Shown here piece after piece: positions 29,771 to 41,548 of a stretch of 64,000 bases of DNA. Below the pieces are notes generated by a model. It was not told the DNA's origin. It saw only the letters and a program-made list of their open reading frames with translations, and made no database searches. A program made the translations under genes and the position numbers. The stretch comes from Ichthyophis bannanicus (Eukaryota; Chordata; Amphibia; Gymnophiona; Ichthyophiidae), in the NCBI GenBank assembly GCA_033557465.1, contig JAWIIG010000037.1:1984001-2048000 (forward strand). Reading direction: 5' to 3'. How positions within the stretch are numbered: the stretch's first letter is position 1; each line of letters opens with the position of its first letter.

Positions 29771-32700
29771 TGATATATATATGGAAAGTGATTCCATGTT
29801 TATGATGGCATTGCTAAGGTATATAGTGGTAGCAGCTGCTCTGCGCAGGGCCCACCAGCCTGCCTCTCCATGGGGCTTTGGATAGTGGAGCCCGTGGGTG
29901 TGGGTGTTTGTGCCTCTGTTAGCCGATGCTCTGGGGTAGAGGTTCCAGACTCCGGTCCTAGTGGGCCAAACATGATTCCGGTTTCCTGGCTGTCCCTAAT
30001 GAATATGCATGATGTACATTTGCATATGAAGGGGCAGTGCATGTAAATGCATCTCATGCATATTTATTAGGGACATCCTGACAACCTGAATGGTGTTTGG
30101 CCCTCCAGGACTGGAGTTCGGAACTTCTGCTCTAGGAAGTGGACATGTTTATGGTGTATGTGCTCTGTAGGGTAAAATATTGGGACATGGTCTGCAGGAG
30201 CCCCAGCTGGGACTTGAACCTGTGACCTTCTGCCTTTGAGCACACTGGCTGTGTGTACTGCACCAAACTGTTGCCACAGAGATGGGGGCAGTTCCCTGGG
30301 GATCCCATGACTGTTCTTCAGACAGACCTTATCTGTTGCACTGCTTGCCACCCACCTAAACAGGGCTTGGCCTTGCTCTGCTGTGGGCAGCTACCACTGC
30401 CCCCTCCGCCACCGGCACCCCTCCACCACCATGCTGACATGCCCTTATGCCGGTGGTGCGCCGTCCCATGCCATCCAGTGTGCCGCTAGGTGGCTGCCTA
30501 TGGTGTGGGGTCTGGGGTACGGGTGCTTACATGGACATCCGCACTTCCCCCCAGCACCGCCTGCCAATGTTATGTGCCCTTGGGGGTACCTTCTGGGTAC
30601 TGTCCCCAGGGATACTGTGGGACGCACACTCGTGGCATGTTGGACCCTGGTCAGTTGCTGTGTTGCTGCTTTTCAGTTTCTGCATTCCTATGTGCCACCT
30701 AGGCATCTGCCTAGTCCGCACTGTGCCCCAGCTAGACCAATGCCTGCAGCCATTTACAGCATCACCATAGTTGCCCTTTCCTATGTGGACACTCTGCTAT
30801 TGCTGCACATGTGCAAGCCATAACACACCTGCCCAATAGAAACTAAAAATAACCCCTGATCAACGCTATTTCAATGTGGGAACATTCACTTTGTAGGGGG
30901 AAAGAGAATTGACCCTTCCAAACATGATATCTCCCTTTTTATGCTTTGTCAGTAGTGCTGGTTTTTGTTTTTATTATTTTCTCTATTGGCCAGCTAGGTT
31001 ATTTGGATTTCAAAGGTGGTTCTGGTCATTTTATATGGTTTCTGCAGTTTTGTTTGCTGCACATGTATCACTACTATAACCTTTCTGGGTCTCCCTGCCT
31101 TTGCTGTACATTGCTGACTGAAATGATTTCTCTCTCCTGCAAATGTGCCTCTAACGCCAGGTTTTCACTTGTGTTAGTTTTCAGGTCTTTAGATACCGGC
31201 GTTAGTGTAGCAGGGGCCTCTCCCCGCCCACCCCCGCCCATTGACCCCTTCTCTCTGCCCTCTCTCCACCCTCTTTGTGCCTTAACGCTGGTGGTGACGT
31301 TATCGTGTGATAATGTTACCTTTTCGTGCGATAACATCGCTTATCGTGCGATAATGTTGCAGCTGTGCCGTTAGCGCCGTTTAGTAAGCATACCCCTAAG
31401 ATCGTTTACTACATTTAAAACCTACACTGCATGTGCTTTGCATGGTAATTCTGGATACCCTTAACCACATTGAACACGATTTATCGACAAGTTTTTCTTC
31501 ACTTCATTCTCATTTGCCACAGCTCAGTGCCTATAACTTATAGCTTACTTGGTAATGCGCGTCTCTATGGTTACTAGCCCGAAATTGACGCGATAGCACA
31601 GAATAAATGTTTTTGATTTTATTCATGTGCTATGCATTTAATACACATTGGGTTATGTTTTCTAAACCTTCTTAACGTGCGTGCTGTGCAATTAGCGCAC
31701 GCTAAGGTACCTTAGCGCGTGCTAATGATGCTTTACGGGGGCAAAAATGCGCTTTAGTGCGCGCTCATGTGCGCAGCGGCACAAACGAGTGCTGAAGGTG
31801 TGGAAAGGCTCCCGGAGGGCGGAGGAAGGCTCCCCAGGGGCGGAGAGAAGGGGTCAATGGTTGGAGAGTGGGAGGGGAGAGGCTCCCCGCACACTAACGA
31901 TGTGAAATTCGAGGCCAAAACTAACGCATGTGAAAACCTCGCGTTAGAGTTGATTTAAAGGGAAAAGAAACCATTTCTGTCAGCAATGTACAGCAAAACC
32001 AGGGAAACCTACAAAAAAGTGATAAGTGTGATACATGTGCACGGAACAAAAGTGCAAATAAACATTGAAAATGACCCCAACAAAATTAAAAAAAATCATA
32101 ATCAAGCTGGGCAATAGAGATAGTAATGGGAAACATCAAAAAACACTCCCAAGAAAGCCCCAAAAAATAAATATGAATTTTGGAAGGGTCTACGCTCCGT
32201 CCCCATACAAGGTGAATGATCCCACAGTGAAATAGCACTGATCAGGGTTTCCCTCTCCATTGGACAGGTTACCTATGGCATTCACATGTTCCACAACAGC
32301 AGGGCGGGCATGTCGGAATGGGCAACTGGACAGATGCTGGGAAAGGGGATACAGAGGGCTGCAGGCGGCACATGCTGTGGTGCAGCTGGGGCACAGTGCG
32401 GACTAGGCAGATGCCTAGGTGGCACTTAGGAATGCTGAAACTGAACAGCAGCCAGACAGCAACTGATGAGGGCCCAACATGGGCACAAGAGTGTTTATCA
32501 CAGTGTCACAGGGGATAGTACTCAGCAGGTACCCCCAAGGGCACAGAACATTGGCAGGTGGTGTTGGGGGGAAGCGTGGACGCTTATGCAGGCACCCCTA
32601 CCCCTCAACACACACCATAGGCAGCTGCCTACCTGCACACTGGATGGCTTGAGACTGCACACCACCAGCACCACCAGCAGAAGGGCATGTCAGCATGGTG

Positions 32701-32857
32701 GCACAGGGGTACTGGAGGTGGAGGGGGGCAGTGGCAGCTGCCCAGAGCCAACCATGGCCTAGCCCTGTGTAGGTGGGTGCCATGCACTGCAACAGACAGG
32801 CTCTGTCTGACAAACAACCATGGTATCTCCAGGGACTACACTGTCTCTGTGAGCACA

Positions 32858-32930
32858 GTGTGGTGCGGTGAACACAGCCAGTGTGTTCAGGAGCAGGAGG
32901 TCACAAGTTCAAGTCCCAGGTGGGGCTACT
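32858..32930 (+). repeat. tRNA-like (SINE-head-like) module
   Basis: A GTGTGGTGCGG A-box-like string and, about 55 bases later, AAGTTCAAGTCCC as B-box. The same module occurs at about 33315-33385, 34530-34605 and, inverted, 30200-30275. It could be a pol III promoter of a SINE embedded in the repeat. Box matches are imperfect. Confidence 0.4.
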
Positions 32931-33882
32931 GCCAATCCAGTCCCCATATTTTACCCGCTACTAAACCGTGATAGTAAGGACAAACCTTTATTGCAGAGAA
33001 CATACGCATGGTTCAAACGCCTATATTTTACCCCACTGAGCACAGACACCAGAAACATGCGCATTACCTAGAGCAGAGTCCCCCAAATGCAGTTCTGGAG
33101 GGCCACAAATCATTCAGGTTTTATGCTGTCTCCAATATAAGACCATGTCAGCATGGTGGCGGAGGGGTACTGGTGGTGGAGGGGGCAGTGGCAGCTGCCC
33201 AGAGCAGACCATGGCCTAGCCCTGTGTAGGTGGATGCCATGCACTGCAACAGACAGGCTCTGTCTGACAAACAACCATGGTATCTCCAGGGACTGCACAA
33301 TTTCTGTGACAACAGTGTGGTGTGGTGAACACAGCCAGTGTGTTCAGGAGCAGAAGGTCACAGGTTCAAGTTCCTGCCAACCCAGTCCCCATATTTTACC
33401 CACAACTGAAACGTGCTACTACAGACTGAACCTTTATTGCAGATGATGTAAACATGCCCAAAACACCTACGTTTTACCCAACAGAGCACAGACACCAGAA
33501 ACAGGCGCATTACCTAGAGCAGAGTCTCCCAAATGCAGTCCTGGAGGGCCAAACACCATTCAGGTTTTATGCTGCCTCTAATAAAGATGCCTGTGCTGCA
33601 TTTCAATGCGCCGCCCCCATGGTATGCATATGTATTCCATGCATATTCATGAGGGACAGCATGAAAACCCGAACAGTGTTGCGCACACCAGGACCGGGGT
33701 TGGGAACCTCTGCCGTAAAGCAGCAGCCAACAGGGGCAGACAAACCCGCACCCACAGGCTCCATTATCCAATGCCTCCAGGAGAGGCAGGACATTGGGCC
33801 CTGCGTGCATCTCCCAATACTAGCACCTGCATACCTTAGCAATGCCACCCTAAACCAGGGAATACAGTACACAGCTATCAAA

Positions 33883-33959
33883 AGGTTGCTATGATAACTG
33901 GCAGATAGCAATTCCGAAGTTAAGTACAATTATCTGATTGAGCTGCATCATGGCAACCT
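33883..33959. repeat. Hairpin repeat, copy 2
   Basis: AGGTTGCTATGAT pairs with ATCATGGCAACCT. The loop differs from copy 1. Flanked by ATCAAA and TTCTGAT. Confidence 0.6.
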
Positions 33960-34019
33960 TTCTGATGTCTGTGGAGTGTGCTACAGGTCTTGTGTCTGAC
34001 AGTGTTTACCACCCTGGGG

Positions 34020-35470
34020 AGTGACCCCAACAGTATTGCGTGCCATAGCCATGCCTGCACTGTGCCCAGGACTGGAGCGATGGCAAGGGCTGCCAAACAC
34101 CCCTATAGTTCTACAATACTGGCATAGGTGTGGGAGTGTGTATCTGCTATCCAGTGTGTGATGTTGCAAACACCCCCCACAGCCCACACTGCCAGCACTG
34201 TTGCCAGTATTGGCCTCCAAGGGCACAGAGCAGTGGCAGGAGGTGCTGGGGGGGAAGCATGGACGTCTATGCAGGCACCCCTACCCCAGAACCCGCACCA
34301 TAGGCAGCCGCCTACCCGCACACTGGATGGCCCGAGACTGTGCACCACCAGCACCACCAGCAGAATGGCATGTCAGCATGGTGGCAGAGGGATACCGGTG
34401 GTGGAGGGGGCAGTGGCAGCTGCCCACAGCAGACCGTGGCCGAACCCTGTTCAGGTGGGTGCCGTGCACTGCAACAGACAGGCCCTGGCTGACAAACAGT
34501 CATGGCATCTGTAGGGAATGCACTGCATCTGTGGCAACAGTGTGGTGCAGCACACACAGACAGTGTGTTCAAGAGCAAGAGGTCAGAGGTTCAAACCCCA
34601 GCTGTGGCCCCTGAGAACCCAGTCCCCATATTTTACGCAGTACGAAACCGTGGAAGTAAAGGCCGAACCTTTAGTGCAGTGAACAGAATCATGCGTCCAA
34701 CGCCCATATTTTACCCCACAGAGCACACACACCATACACATGTGCAGTACCTAGAGCAGAGTCTCCCTAATGCAGTCCTGGAGGGCCACAAACCATGCAG
34801 GTCTCATGCTGTCGCGAAGAAAGATGCTGCGTTCCCATGTGCCGCCTCCATGGTTTGCAGATGTATCTCATGCATATACATGAGGGACAGAATGAAAACC
34901 CGAATAGTTTGTGGAACAGCAGGACTGGAGTTGGGAACCTTTTCCCAGAGCAGTGGCCAACAGGGGCAGACACACCTGCACCCACAGGCCCCATCATCCA
35001 AAACCACCTGTAGCAGCAGGACGGCGAGCCCCGTCTGAAGCTCCCAATATCAGCCCCTGCATACCGTAGCAATGCCACACTAAACCTGGCGATTTGGCAC
35101 ACATATATCAAAAGGTTGGTATGATCACTGGCGGATAGGAATCCCTACGTTAAGCACAATCTTCCCTTTAGTCGTACCATACCAACCTCTCTGATGTCTG
35201 CGGAGTGTGTATCAGGTCTGGTGTTTGACATTGTTTACCACCCTGGGGAGTGACCCCAACAGTATCGTGTACCAGAGCCATGCCTGTACTGTGCCCAGGA
35301 CTGCTGAGGTGGCCAGGGCTGCCAAGAGCCTCTATTTGCACAGTGCTGTCATAGGTGTGGGAGTGTGTGTATGTCCATCCAGTGTGTGGTGGTTGCCCAC
35401 ACCGTTCACAGCCCACACTGTTTGCACTGTGTCCAGTGTTAGCTTGCCTATGTGCATAATGAGGAGCAAG
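34020..35470 (+). repeat. Additional direct partial copies of the inverted-repeat arm
   Basis: 34200-35255 repeats the order of the right arm: GGGCACAGAGCAGTGGCAGG block, PolII/III-like module, hairpin, then the GGGGAGTGACCCCAACAGTA block. 35255-35470 repeats 34030-34205 (CCAGGACTG, TAGGTGTGGGAGTGTGT). The long ORFs here (such as 33454-33894) are in frame by chance and give no recognisable protein. Confidence 0.65.
35113..35188. repeat. Hairpin repeat, copy 3 with compensatory change
   Basis: AGGTTGGTATG pairs with CATACCAACCT. Both arms have changed together at the seventh position compared with copies 1 and 2 (C in the left arm became G, and G in the right arm became C). Confidence 0.6.
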
Positions 35471-36674
35471 GTAACGTGCGTAAAGCCTGGACAGGGCTGC
35501 CTGGGCAGGATGCAGCAGCACAGGGTTCAGGGCAATGGTCGGGACAATGTAATGTCTGGCTGCCACCTGCATGGACAGAGTGGCCAAAGCAGGTCCTGCT
35601 GGAAAGGCACCCCCACCCTGACTGAGCAGTGACCACGGCATGACTAGGTTCCCCCATAGAGCCACATAGTATGTTATATAAGTGATATATATGGGTCCCC
35701 TTTTCTGGGGGCCAATCACTGACTTAACTGCTCGGTGGGTGTGCTCACATCCCAGTTCTGGGTGTACACAGCATCCCCAGTAATATGCATTATGGACTAG
35801 CTAGCACATTGTTTGCAGTTAGTATGTGTCTGGCTGGGACACATGGCAGGGTGTGGTGGCTGGGGACTCACTGTGCCCGCTGCTGGAGAATGTCAGATAG
35901 GTGTGGGGGGCAGCAGAGCATTTCCAGCCCTACTGTCTGTCCCCTGTTGCTGTATGGCTGTGTACAGGACTGCCCCCAAGGTTGTGTGTACCCCTAGCTG
36001 GACTGAGGTAGATGGTCCCCCTCTACTGCCACCATCGCAGGAATGTGGAGCCGTCGGTGGGAGATCCTGAGCCCCAGAGGACAGGTTGGGTGGTACTACA
36101 TAATCTTCCAATGGGCCCATACAGGCGCCCCGCCCCCCATCACAGTAACCATGTGGCCATGGCACTCACACAGAATATGCACTATTCTTGGTGCATCATA
36201 GTCCACAAGGGCCAGATGGGACTGGGAAACCAATATGGATGGAGGTGTATTCAGAGGTGTATCTGCAAGGACTACCTATCTCACACTGTCACTGATGGCG
36301 ACCTGCAGCATAGTGTATCTCATCTATGTCTGGGGCTGAGGACATGATGCTGGGTGCCCCACATCCCCCTCAGGGTGGGCACGGTACCCACACAATGTGA
36401 TGGTCTGTAGCCACTCTGTGCCAGTAACACACATGGTTAGTACCCCCTACCAGCCTGAGGTGCTGTGGGGGTGCACACGGTCAGTGCCCCCAACCTGGCC
36501 GAGGTGCTGTGGGGTTGCATACCCCATCCTGTGATCATCTGTGGATTGCTGATATGCATGTGCAGTGCATCATGGGTATGGGTGGGTTAACCCCAACCTG
36601 ATAACCACAGCAGTTGGTGTGGAGACCTGCAGTCCCTCTGTAGCCTGCCAGGGGCCCGGGTGTGGCCATACAGC
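35471..36674. other. No gene recognised; low-copy-looking repeat DNA
   Basis: GC-neutral DNA with CCCC/CAGC-rich stretches and no supported ORF. Probably the 5' non-coding part of the Harbinger-type region or unrelated repeat; I cannot tell which. Confidence 0.35.
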
Positions 36675-36733
36675 TGTAGCCCACTGGTTACATCACTGTC
36701 TGTGTGGCAGAGGTAATGGGTGTGAACCCACAG
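36675..36733 (+). repeat. tRNA-like module
   Basis: TAGCCCACTGG (A-box-like) and GGTGTGAACCC (B-box-like) at tRNA-like spacing. No complete cloverleaf was built. Likely a SINE head or tRNA relic. Confidence 0.4.
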
Positions 36734-37080
36734 TGGGTCAATTGATAGGGCTGTCTGAGGCAGATCGTTGTTTAATGGTTGATTAGTGCGGCCAGCAAAA
36801 ACACCCTCAGTGCTGTAGCCTGTAGGTCCCTCATATGGCACCCTCGACAGCGCTCCATGGGGCGCCCCATAGGGAACATCATAAGGTGCCTTAGTGGACA
36901 GTGCACCTTATAATGTGCTCTCTGGAGTGCTCTATAGGGTGACTACTGTGGCACCCTAGGTTATGGCACAGTGAGGGTGTGTTTGCTGGCAGCACAAATG
37001 TAAATATAACGAAATGCTAACACAAACCACTGCTGAAACGTAAAGGGCAAGGTCCCAGGCAGTTGTATGCAAGAGCTGCA

Positions 37081-37148
37081 CTGGGGGATCGAGCCCATGA
37101 CCCCTGTACCATCAGGCAGTCCGTCAACCAATGTGCCACGCCTCTGCC
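37081..37148 (-). repeat. tRNA-like module
   Basis: On the minus strand TGGCACATTGG and GGGCTCGATCCC fit A and B boxes about 40 bases apart. It is not the same sequence as the neighbours at 36675 and 37391. Confidence 0.4.
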
Positions 37149-37390
37149 ACAACGCTTGTATGTCAGCACCCCTACCTATGATTAATGCACATGAATATGT
37201 CACACCTCCCTCAATTGTGTGATAATGTGCGCCATGCAACATATTGCGCGATCCCGACATCTAGACCTTAACGCTCCCCCCCCCCCCCCCTTATGACATC
37301 CTGCACAGCTTGGCTGGGCACACATTAACACGGATTATTAAACACACTCCCTTGGCTTATGTGTTGAGCCAACCATTGCCATGTGAAAAG

Positions 37391-37455
37391 GCATAGCACA
37401 CCGGTGAGAACAATGCCCTGAGAGCCAGTGGTTATGGGTTCAAGACCCAAGTGTG
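37391..37455 (+). repeat. tRNA-like module
   Basis: TAGCACACCGG and GGGTTCAAGACCC resemble A and B boxes about 37 bases apart. Third such module within 800 bp. Confidence 0.4.
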
Positions 37456-37765
37456 GCAGACACCTAAGGAAATAAAACATAGCAAACATTGTTTTTACAA
37501 ATGTCATACAAATCACTTCTATGTGTGTCTGCAGCATAAATCACTATGTAAATTGTGGGCAACACTAGATCCCGTATACTAGTTCTAGCAGAGACAGAAA
37601 CAAATGCAGTACACAAATACACGTGTTGATGCACGTAGGCCTGTGCGTCGCGGGGCATGTCAGCGCGTGCTGCATCAACACGCGCATGCGTTGCACATGC
37701 ATGTTGCGCTGTGCATGCGCCGGCATGCTTGCATGCGTGTGTCCCTGAGTAGTGTGCAGGTGAGA

Positions 37766-37951
37766 ATGGCCACCATGTCCAGGAAGCCACCATTCACCAG
37801 CCAGGACCTGCGCCACCTGGCACAGCTTATTGAGCCAAGGCAGCACAGGCTGTTCCCGGGTTCCTCCAGGCGGCAGGACCTGGTGAGAGTACGGAGGGCC
37901 TGGGAGCGTGTCACACGGCGGTACAACCGTGTGGCGGACTACCCACGTGAG
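37766..37951 (+). CDS. Myb/SANT-like protein of a Harbinger-type transposon, exon 1
   Basis: Harbinger transposons carry a second gene for a Myb/SANT-like DNA-binding partner that brings the transposase to the DNA. Exon 1 encodes 62 residues with the trihelix pattern PPFTSQDLRHLAQLI, then LFPG, and a W-E-R-V-T-R-R-Y-N helix. Two ATGs are possible (37766, 37775); the second has a GCCACC context. The exon ends GTGAG/GTAAGTG, a strong donor, exactly between codons. Exon 2 continues it in frame 11.2 kb away. The intron is swollen by a satellite, a MITE and an LTR element. Assignment rests on fold pattern and on the HARBI1-like gene nearby. Confidence 0.65.
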
Positions 37952-38109
37952 GTAAGTGTATGGGGACAGGTCCATGTAGCCATATACATATACAGTGTCA
38001 AATATAGCTGTGCATGCAGCTTTGTGAAAGTAGTCTATCCCAATCATCTGTATTCGTGACACACACATGCTATATTGTCGATGTATCACATCTTAGTGGT
38101 TTGCACATT

Positions 38110-39837
38110 ACCCAGGGGGCTACGGACCTGTGCACAGAGTCCCAGATGCCCTCCTGGTGTCATGGCAGCTGCTGTGACTGAAATGCTAAAACACCCCATA
38201 ACACAGGTAGCCCACATATCTGCCTAAGGAGGTTCTGTGATCATCATGCTGGTATGGTGGGATCTGCATTTGCAGGGTCACACATCTGCCCTACCCCCAG
38301 GGGCCGTGAGACCTGCCACAAATGGTCTGTCATTCCCCCTGGTGATATGGATGTTTGTGCCCTAGCAGTCTAAAACATCTGCCCACCCCCAGTTGCCCTG
38401 GGAGTGTAACACAATGGGTTCTCAGCCCCCCTGGAGGTATGGTTATGCCACTGTTGCTGTCTTCCAATTCCCCCTATCCCAGGAGTCCTGAGGGTCCATC
38501 AAAGTGGGCTGTCAGTCACCCTGGTGATATGACTGTTTGGGCCTATGCAGTTTAACACACCTGTCCTATCCCTAGGAGTCCCGAGAGCCCATCAAAGTGG
38601 GTCCTCAGTCACCCTGGTGATAAGGTGGTTTGTGCCCTCCCAGTTTAACACATCCTCCTTATCCCAAGGAGTCCCTAGAGCCCATCAAAGTGGGTCCTCA
38701 GTCACCCTGGTGATAAGGTGGTTTGTGCCTTTGCAGTTTGAGACATCCTTCCTATCCCCAGGAGCCCTGAGGGCCCATCAAAGTGGGCTGTCAGTCACCC
38801 TGGTGATATGGCTGTTTGGGCCTATGCAGTTTAACACACCTGCCCTATCCCCAGGAGTCCCAAGAGCCCATCAAAGTGGGTCCTCAGTCACCCTGGTGAT
38901 AAGGTGGTTTGTGCCTTTGCAGTTTGAGACATCCTCCCTATCCCCAGGAGCCCTGAAGGCCCATCAAAGTGGGCTGTCAGTTACCCTGGTGATATGGCTG
39001 TTTGGGCCTATGCAGTTTAACACATCTGCCCTATCCCCAGGAGTCCCAAGAGCCCATCAAAGTGGGTCCTCAGTCATCCTGGTGATAAGTTGGTTTGTGC
39101 CTTTGCAGTTTGAGACATCCTCCCTATCCCCAGGAGCCCTGAGGGCCCATAAAAGTGGGTTGTCAGCACTGTTCCCTCTAAGCTGTGCGCATGTGCGCGC
39201 GCACACACCTCGCCGAGTGAGCGCACATACTTTACAACAGAGCGCACAAAAATTGCGGTTCTGATTCTGATAGAAAACAACACAGACGTTCTTAAAATTG
39301 AAAAGTTGTGTATTTATGGTTTTCACAAGTTCTACAATATTTTCTAGTGCAATCAATGTGGTGTACATACTGTATTCTGACGTGTAATCAAATTTTAAAG
39401 TATATAACTCCGAGTGTCATTATGTGGCGCACAAAAATTTAACCTTCCTTCAAAATCTGCACAGCTGATATTTTATGCGCACACAGCCTACAGAAAATTA
39501 GAGGGAACATTGGTTGTCAGTCACCCTGGTGATAAGGTTGTTTGTGCCTTTGCAGTTTGACACACCTGCCCTATCCCCAGGAGTCCTGAGGGTCCATCAA
39601 AGTGGGCTGGTAGTCACCCTGGTGATAAGGCTGTTTGTGCCTTTGCAGTTTGACACATCTTCCCTATCTCCAGGAGTCCTGAGGGTCCATCAAAGTGGGC
39701 TGTCAGTCACCCTGGTGATATGGCTGTTTGGGCCTATGCAGTTTAACACACCTGCCCTATCCCCAGGAGTCCCGAGAGTCCATCAAAGTTGGTCCTCAGT
39801 CACCCTGGTGATAAGGTGGTTTGTGCCCGCCCAGTTT
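38110..39837 (+). repeat. 93-bp satellite array, left block
   Basis: About 11 clean units from 38463, preceded by degenerate units from about 38110. The unit is 93 bp (31 codons, no stop), so it produces long spurious ORFs. Two variants alternate: one with GATAAGGTGGTTTGTGCC, the other with GATATGGCTGTTTGGGCC, giving a 186-bp higher-order period. Every unit has a CCCTATCCCCAGGAG string that looks like a 3' splice site. Interrupted by a MITE and ended at 39837 by the LTR element. Confidence 0.85.
39167..39512. mobile_element. hAT-type MITE (346 bp)
   Basis: Ends CACTGTTCCCTCTAA and TTAGAGGGAACATTG are inverted repeats with one mismatch. It is flanked by exact 8-bp duplications GTTGTCAG at 39159-39166 and 39513-39520, the hAT signature. 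It interrupts one satellite unit, and no transposase is encoded. Confidence 0.9.
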
Positions 39838-40520
39838 TGAAAGCATGTATGTTTGTACAGGGTACCGTACACTATTAGACGGACTAAACCTGAGAAAGAG
39901 TTAATTCTGTTCAGAACCTTGCTTAGAAATAAAACTTCATATATTTGCTTACTAAGTGAAGGTTTACATAAATAAAGAAAAAGGGCAGGTTGTACTCTAG
40001 CCTCTCTGTCTCAGGGTTATTAGCTAAAATACTCTCAGGGTTAGTAGATATCAAGTAGTACTTAGGGTTATTAGATATCAAGCTGTCAACAGTAAACAAT
40101 TATGTCAATTAGGTCAATTATGTCTTGGAATCCTGTATGTCTCCTCATAATGATCTATGTAGCAGTAAACAGTTATGTCTTGGACCCCATGTATGTCTCC
40201 ACATACTGACCTACAGTGATTAGACATTGACTTATGATATCATGAATACATATATCTGACGTGTAATAATAAAGTGAAATTATGCTGTATCATCTAAAAG
40301 AGCCTTATAAATAAAGTGAACCATGGCTAGTAAGTTAGAGTAAACAGGTAGAATGTGTTTCTCTCAGTTTCTCTCCACTAAAGCTTTGGTGTATTTTTAT
40401 ATAGATGTGTGTATTTTATTGTGTATTTTGATTAACCTTCCCATTGTTTTGAATGTAGTTTTCTGTAGCTTCAAGAGCCCAGTAGGTTTCTGGTGAGGAG
40501 AGGGTTAAGTAAGCTCTTCA
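39838..40520 (+). repeat. Left LTR of element D
   Basis: Contains AATAAAGTG and AATAAAACT strings and a TATTTTTATATAGA box-like stretch. Ends TAAGCTCTTCA before GT and the PBS. Confidence 0.85.
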
Positions 40521-40660
40521 GTTGGTGCCGTGACCATTCTGCAGATTTCGACATTCCTGGCAAGGAGGGAAGGTGTTTGTGAGTATTATATGGTGCCAGC
40601 AATGAGCAATCTGTTAGGTGAACAGGTTTAGCTCTTCAGAAAGGTAGCCCTTCTTATTGT

Positions 40661-41548
40661 ATGCGTGAAAAGTATGGCGATATGGCTACTAATTATGTTG
40701 TACACTGGTATGCAGTGACTAATAATAATGTGCTTTTACAGTTTCCTTTGGAGGGAACATTTTCTGTAGATAAGCTTCGTTATCTGAAATGTGCTTTGCA
40801 GGCTAAACACAGAGTATGTGATGCCCGTGAAGGGCTAGTGTTTGGTTGGTGGCAGCGAATGGCACATAATTTGAAGAATGAATTGTTTGGATTAGTGAAT
40901 GCTGGTAAATCGGGTGACCCACAGGAGAAAGAGATTGATAATGTCTGGGCAGGGAAGGTCCCAGTCATTTTTTCTCAAGAGTATGATGCAGAGGTGGCTG
41001 CAATTGAAGCTGGAAGTGTTCCAGGTGTATTCTTGACGTCTCCCCTTGTTTGTTCTGAGAATTATGTAATTTCTGAGAGGAAGATAGTCACCCGTGCAGC
41101 GAAATTAAAAATAGAGATAAGGAATAAGCAAAGAATATTGGGGAATGCACAAATCGAGACTTTTGGTACTTGCAATGTGTCTGAACTCAGAGAAATGAAT
41201 GACCTTCTTAGTCGTGAAATAGAATGTACTGTACATATCATAGATTCCTTAAAGGGAACAGTAAGAAATGATATTTCTGCTACAAAGGAATTAGGAATTT
41301 CTAGTAAACTTGTTGATGATATTGAAAAGGGTCTGAATAAGCATTTTATGACCTATAGAGAGAAATGTATTCAATTACATGGTGCTATAACTTTTCTTCA
41401 AACTGTTTTGCATCAGTATAATAGTTCATGTTCCACTTGGGCTGCTTTAGATAATTTGCTTAGAACTGCGTTTTATAACCCAGCTGATTTTTATCCAGTT
41501 TGTGACATACCCTGTGATAGATTTCTAAGAGAAGACTCAAAGAGATAA
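40661..41548 (+). CDS. Element D ORF, 295 aa, unrecognised
   Basis: An intact ORF starting 140 bases after the LTR, where gag would start. ATG 40661 is first; ATG 40682 (MATNYV) has the better context. I do not recognise it. There is no zinc knuckle, protease, signal peptide or membrane span. The N-terminal 100 residues contain a V-V-H-W-Y stretch and FGWWQRMAH; residues about 150-270 look helical and charged. Several Cys (for example in LVCSEN, TCNVSE, EKCIQL and CDIPCDRF) are spread over the protein. It may be a diverged gag or a captured host sequence. No premature stop, although the rest of the element is non-coding, which hints at selection or youth. Confidence 0.6.
   Translation: MREKYGDMATNYVVHWYAVTNNNVLLQFPLEGTFSVDKLRYLKCALQAKHRVCDAREGLVFGWWQRMAHNLKNELFGLVNAGKSGDPQEKEIDNVWAGKVPVIFSQEYDAEVAAIEAGSVPGVFLTSPLVCSENYVISERKIVTRAAKLKIEIRNKQRILGNAQIETFGTCNVSELREMNDLLSREIECTVHIIDSLKGTVRNDISATKELGISSKLVDDIEKGLNKHFMTYREKCIQLHGAITFLQTVLHQYNSSCSTWAALDNLLRTAFYNPADFYPVCDIPCDRFLREDSKR

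Larger units (their letters stand above)
29612..34020. repeat. Large imperfect inverted repeat (foldback structure)
   Basis: The left arm (about 29612-31370) reads on the opposite strand as the right arm (about 31775-34020). Clear anchors: CCTGATCAACGCTATTTCAA at 30856 against its complement near 32240; GCAGCTGCCACTGCCCCCTC-type blocks at 30390 against 32730; the AGGTTGCTAT hairpin at 29693 against 33883. The right arm carries an extra tandem copy of a module of about 450 bp (32680-33125 and 33140-33580). The centre, about 31380-31770, contains short palindromes such as CGCACGCTAAGGTACCTTAG. No transposase ORF is seen inside. Confidence 0.7.

Noticed and set aside
33454..35038. ORFs of 130-180 codons in the foldback region
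   Set aside because: They shift between repeat copies and have no domain; composition follows the repeat.
37276..37291. Run of about 15 C as a regulatory element
   Set aside because: A homopolymer near a repeat edge; more likely a simple repeat or length error.
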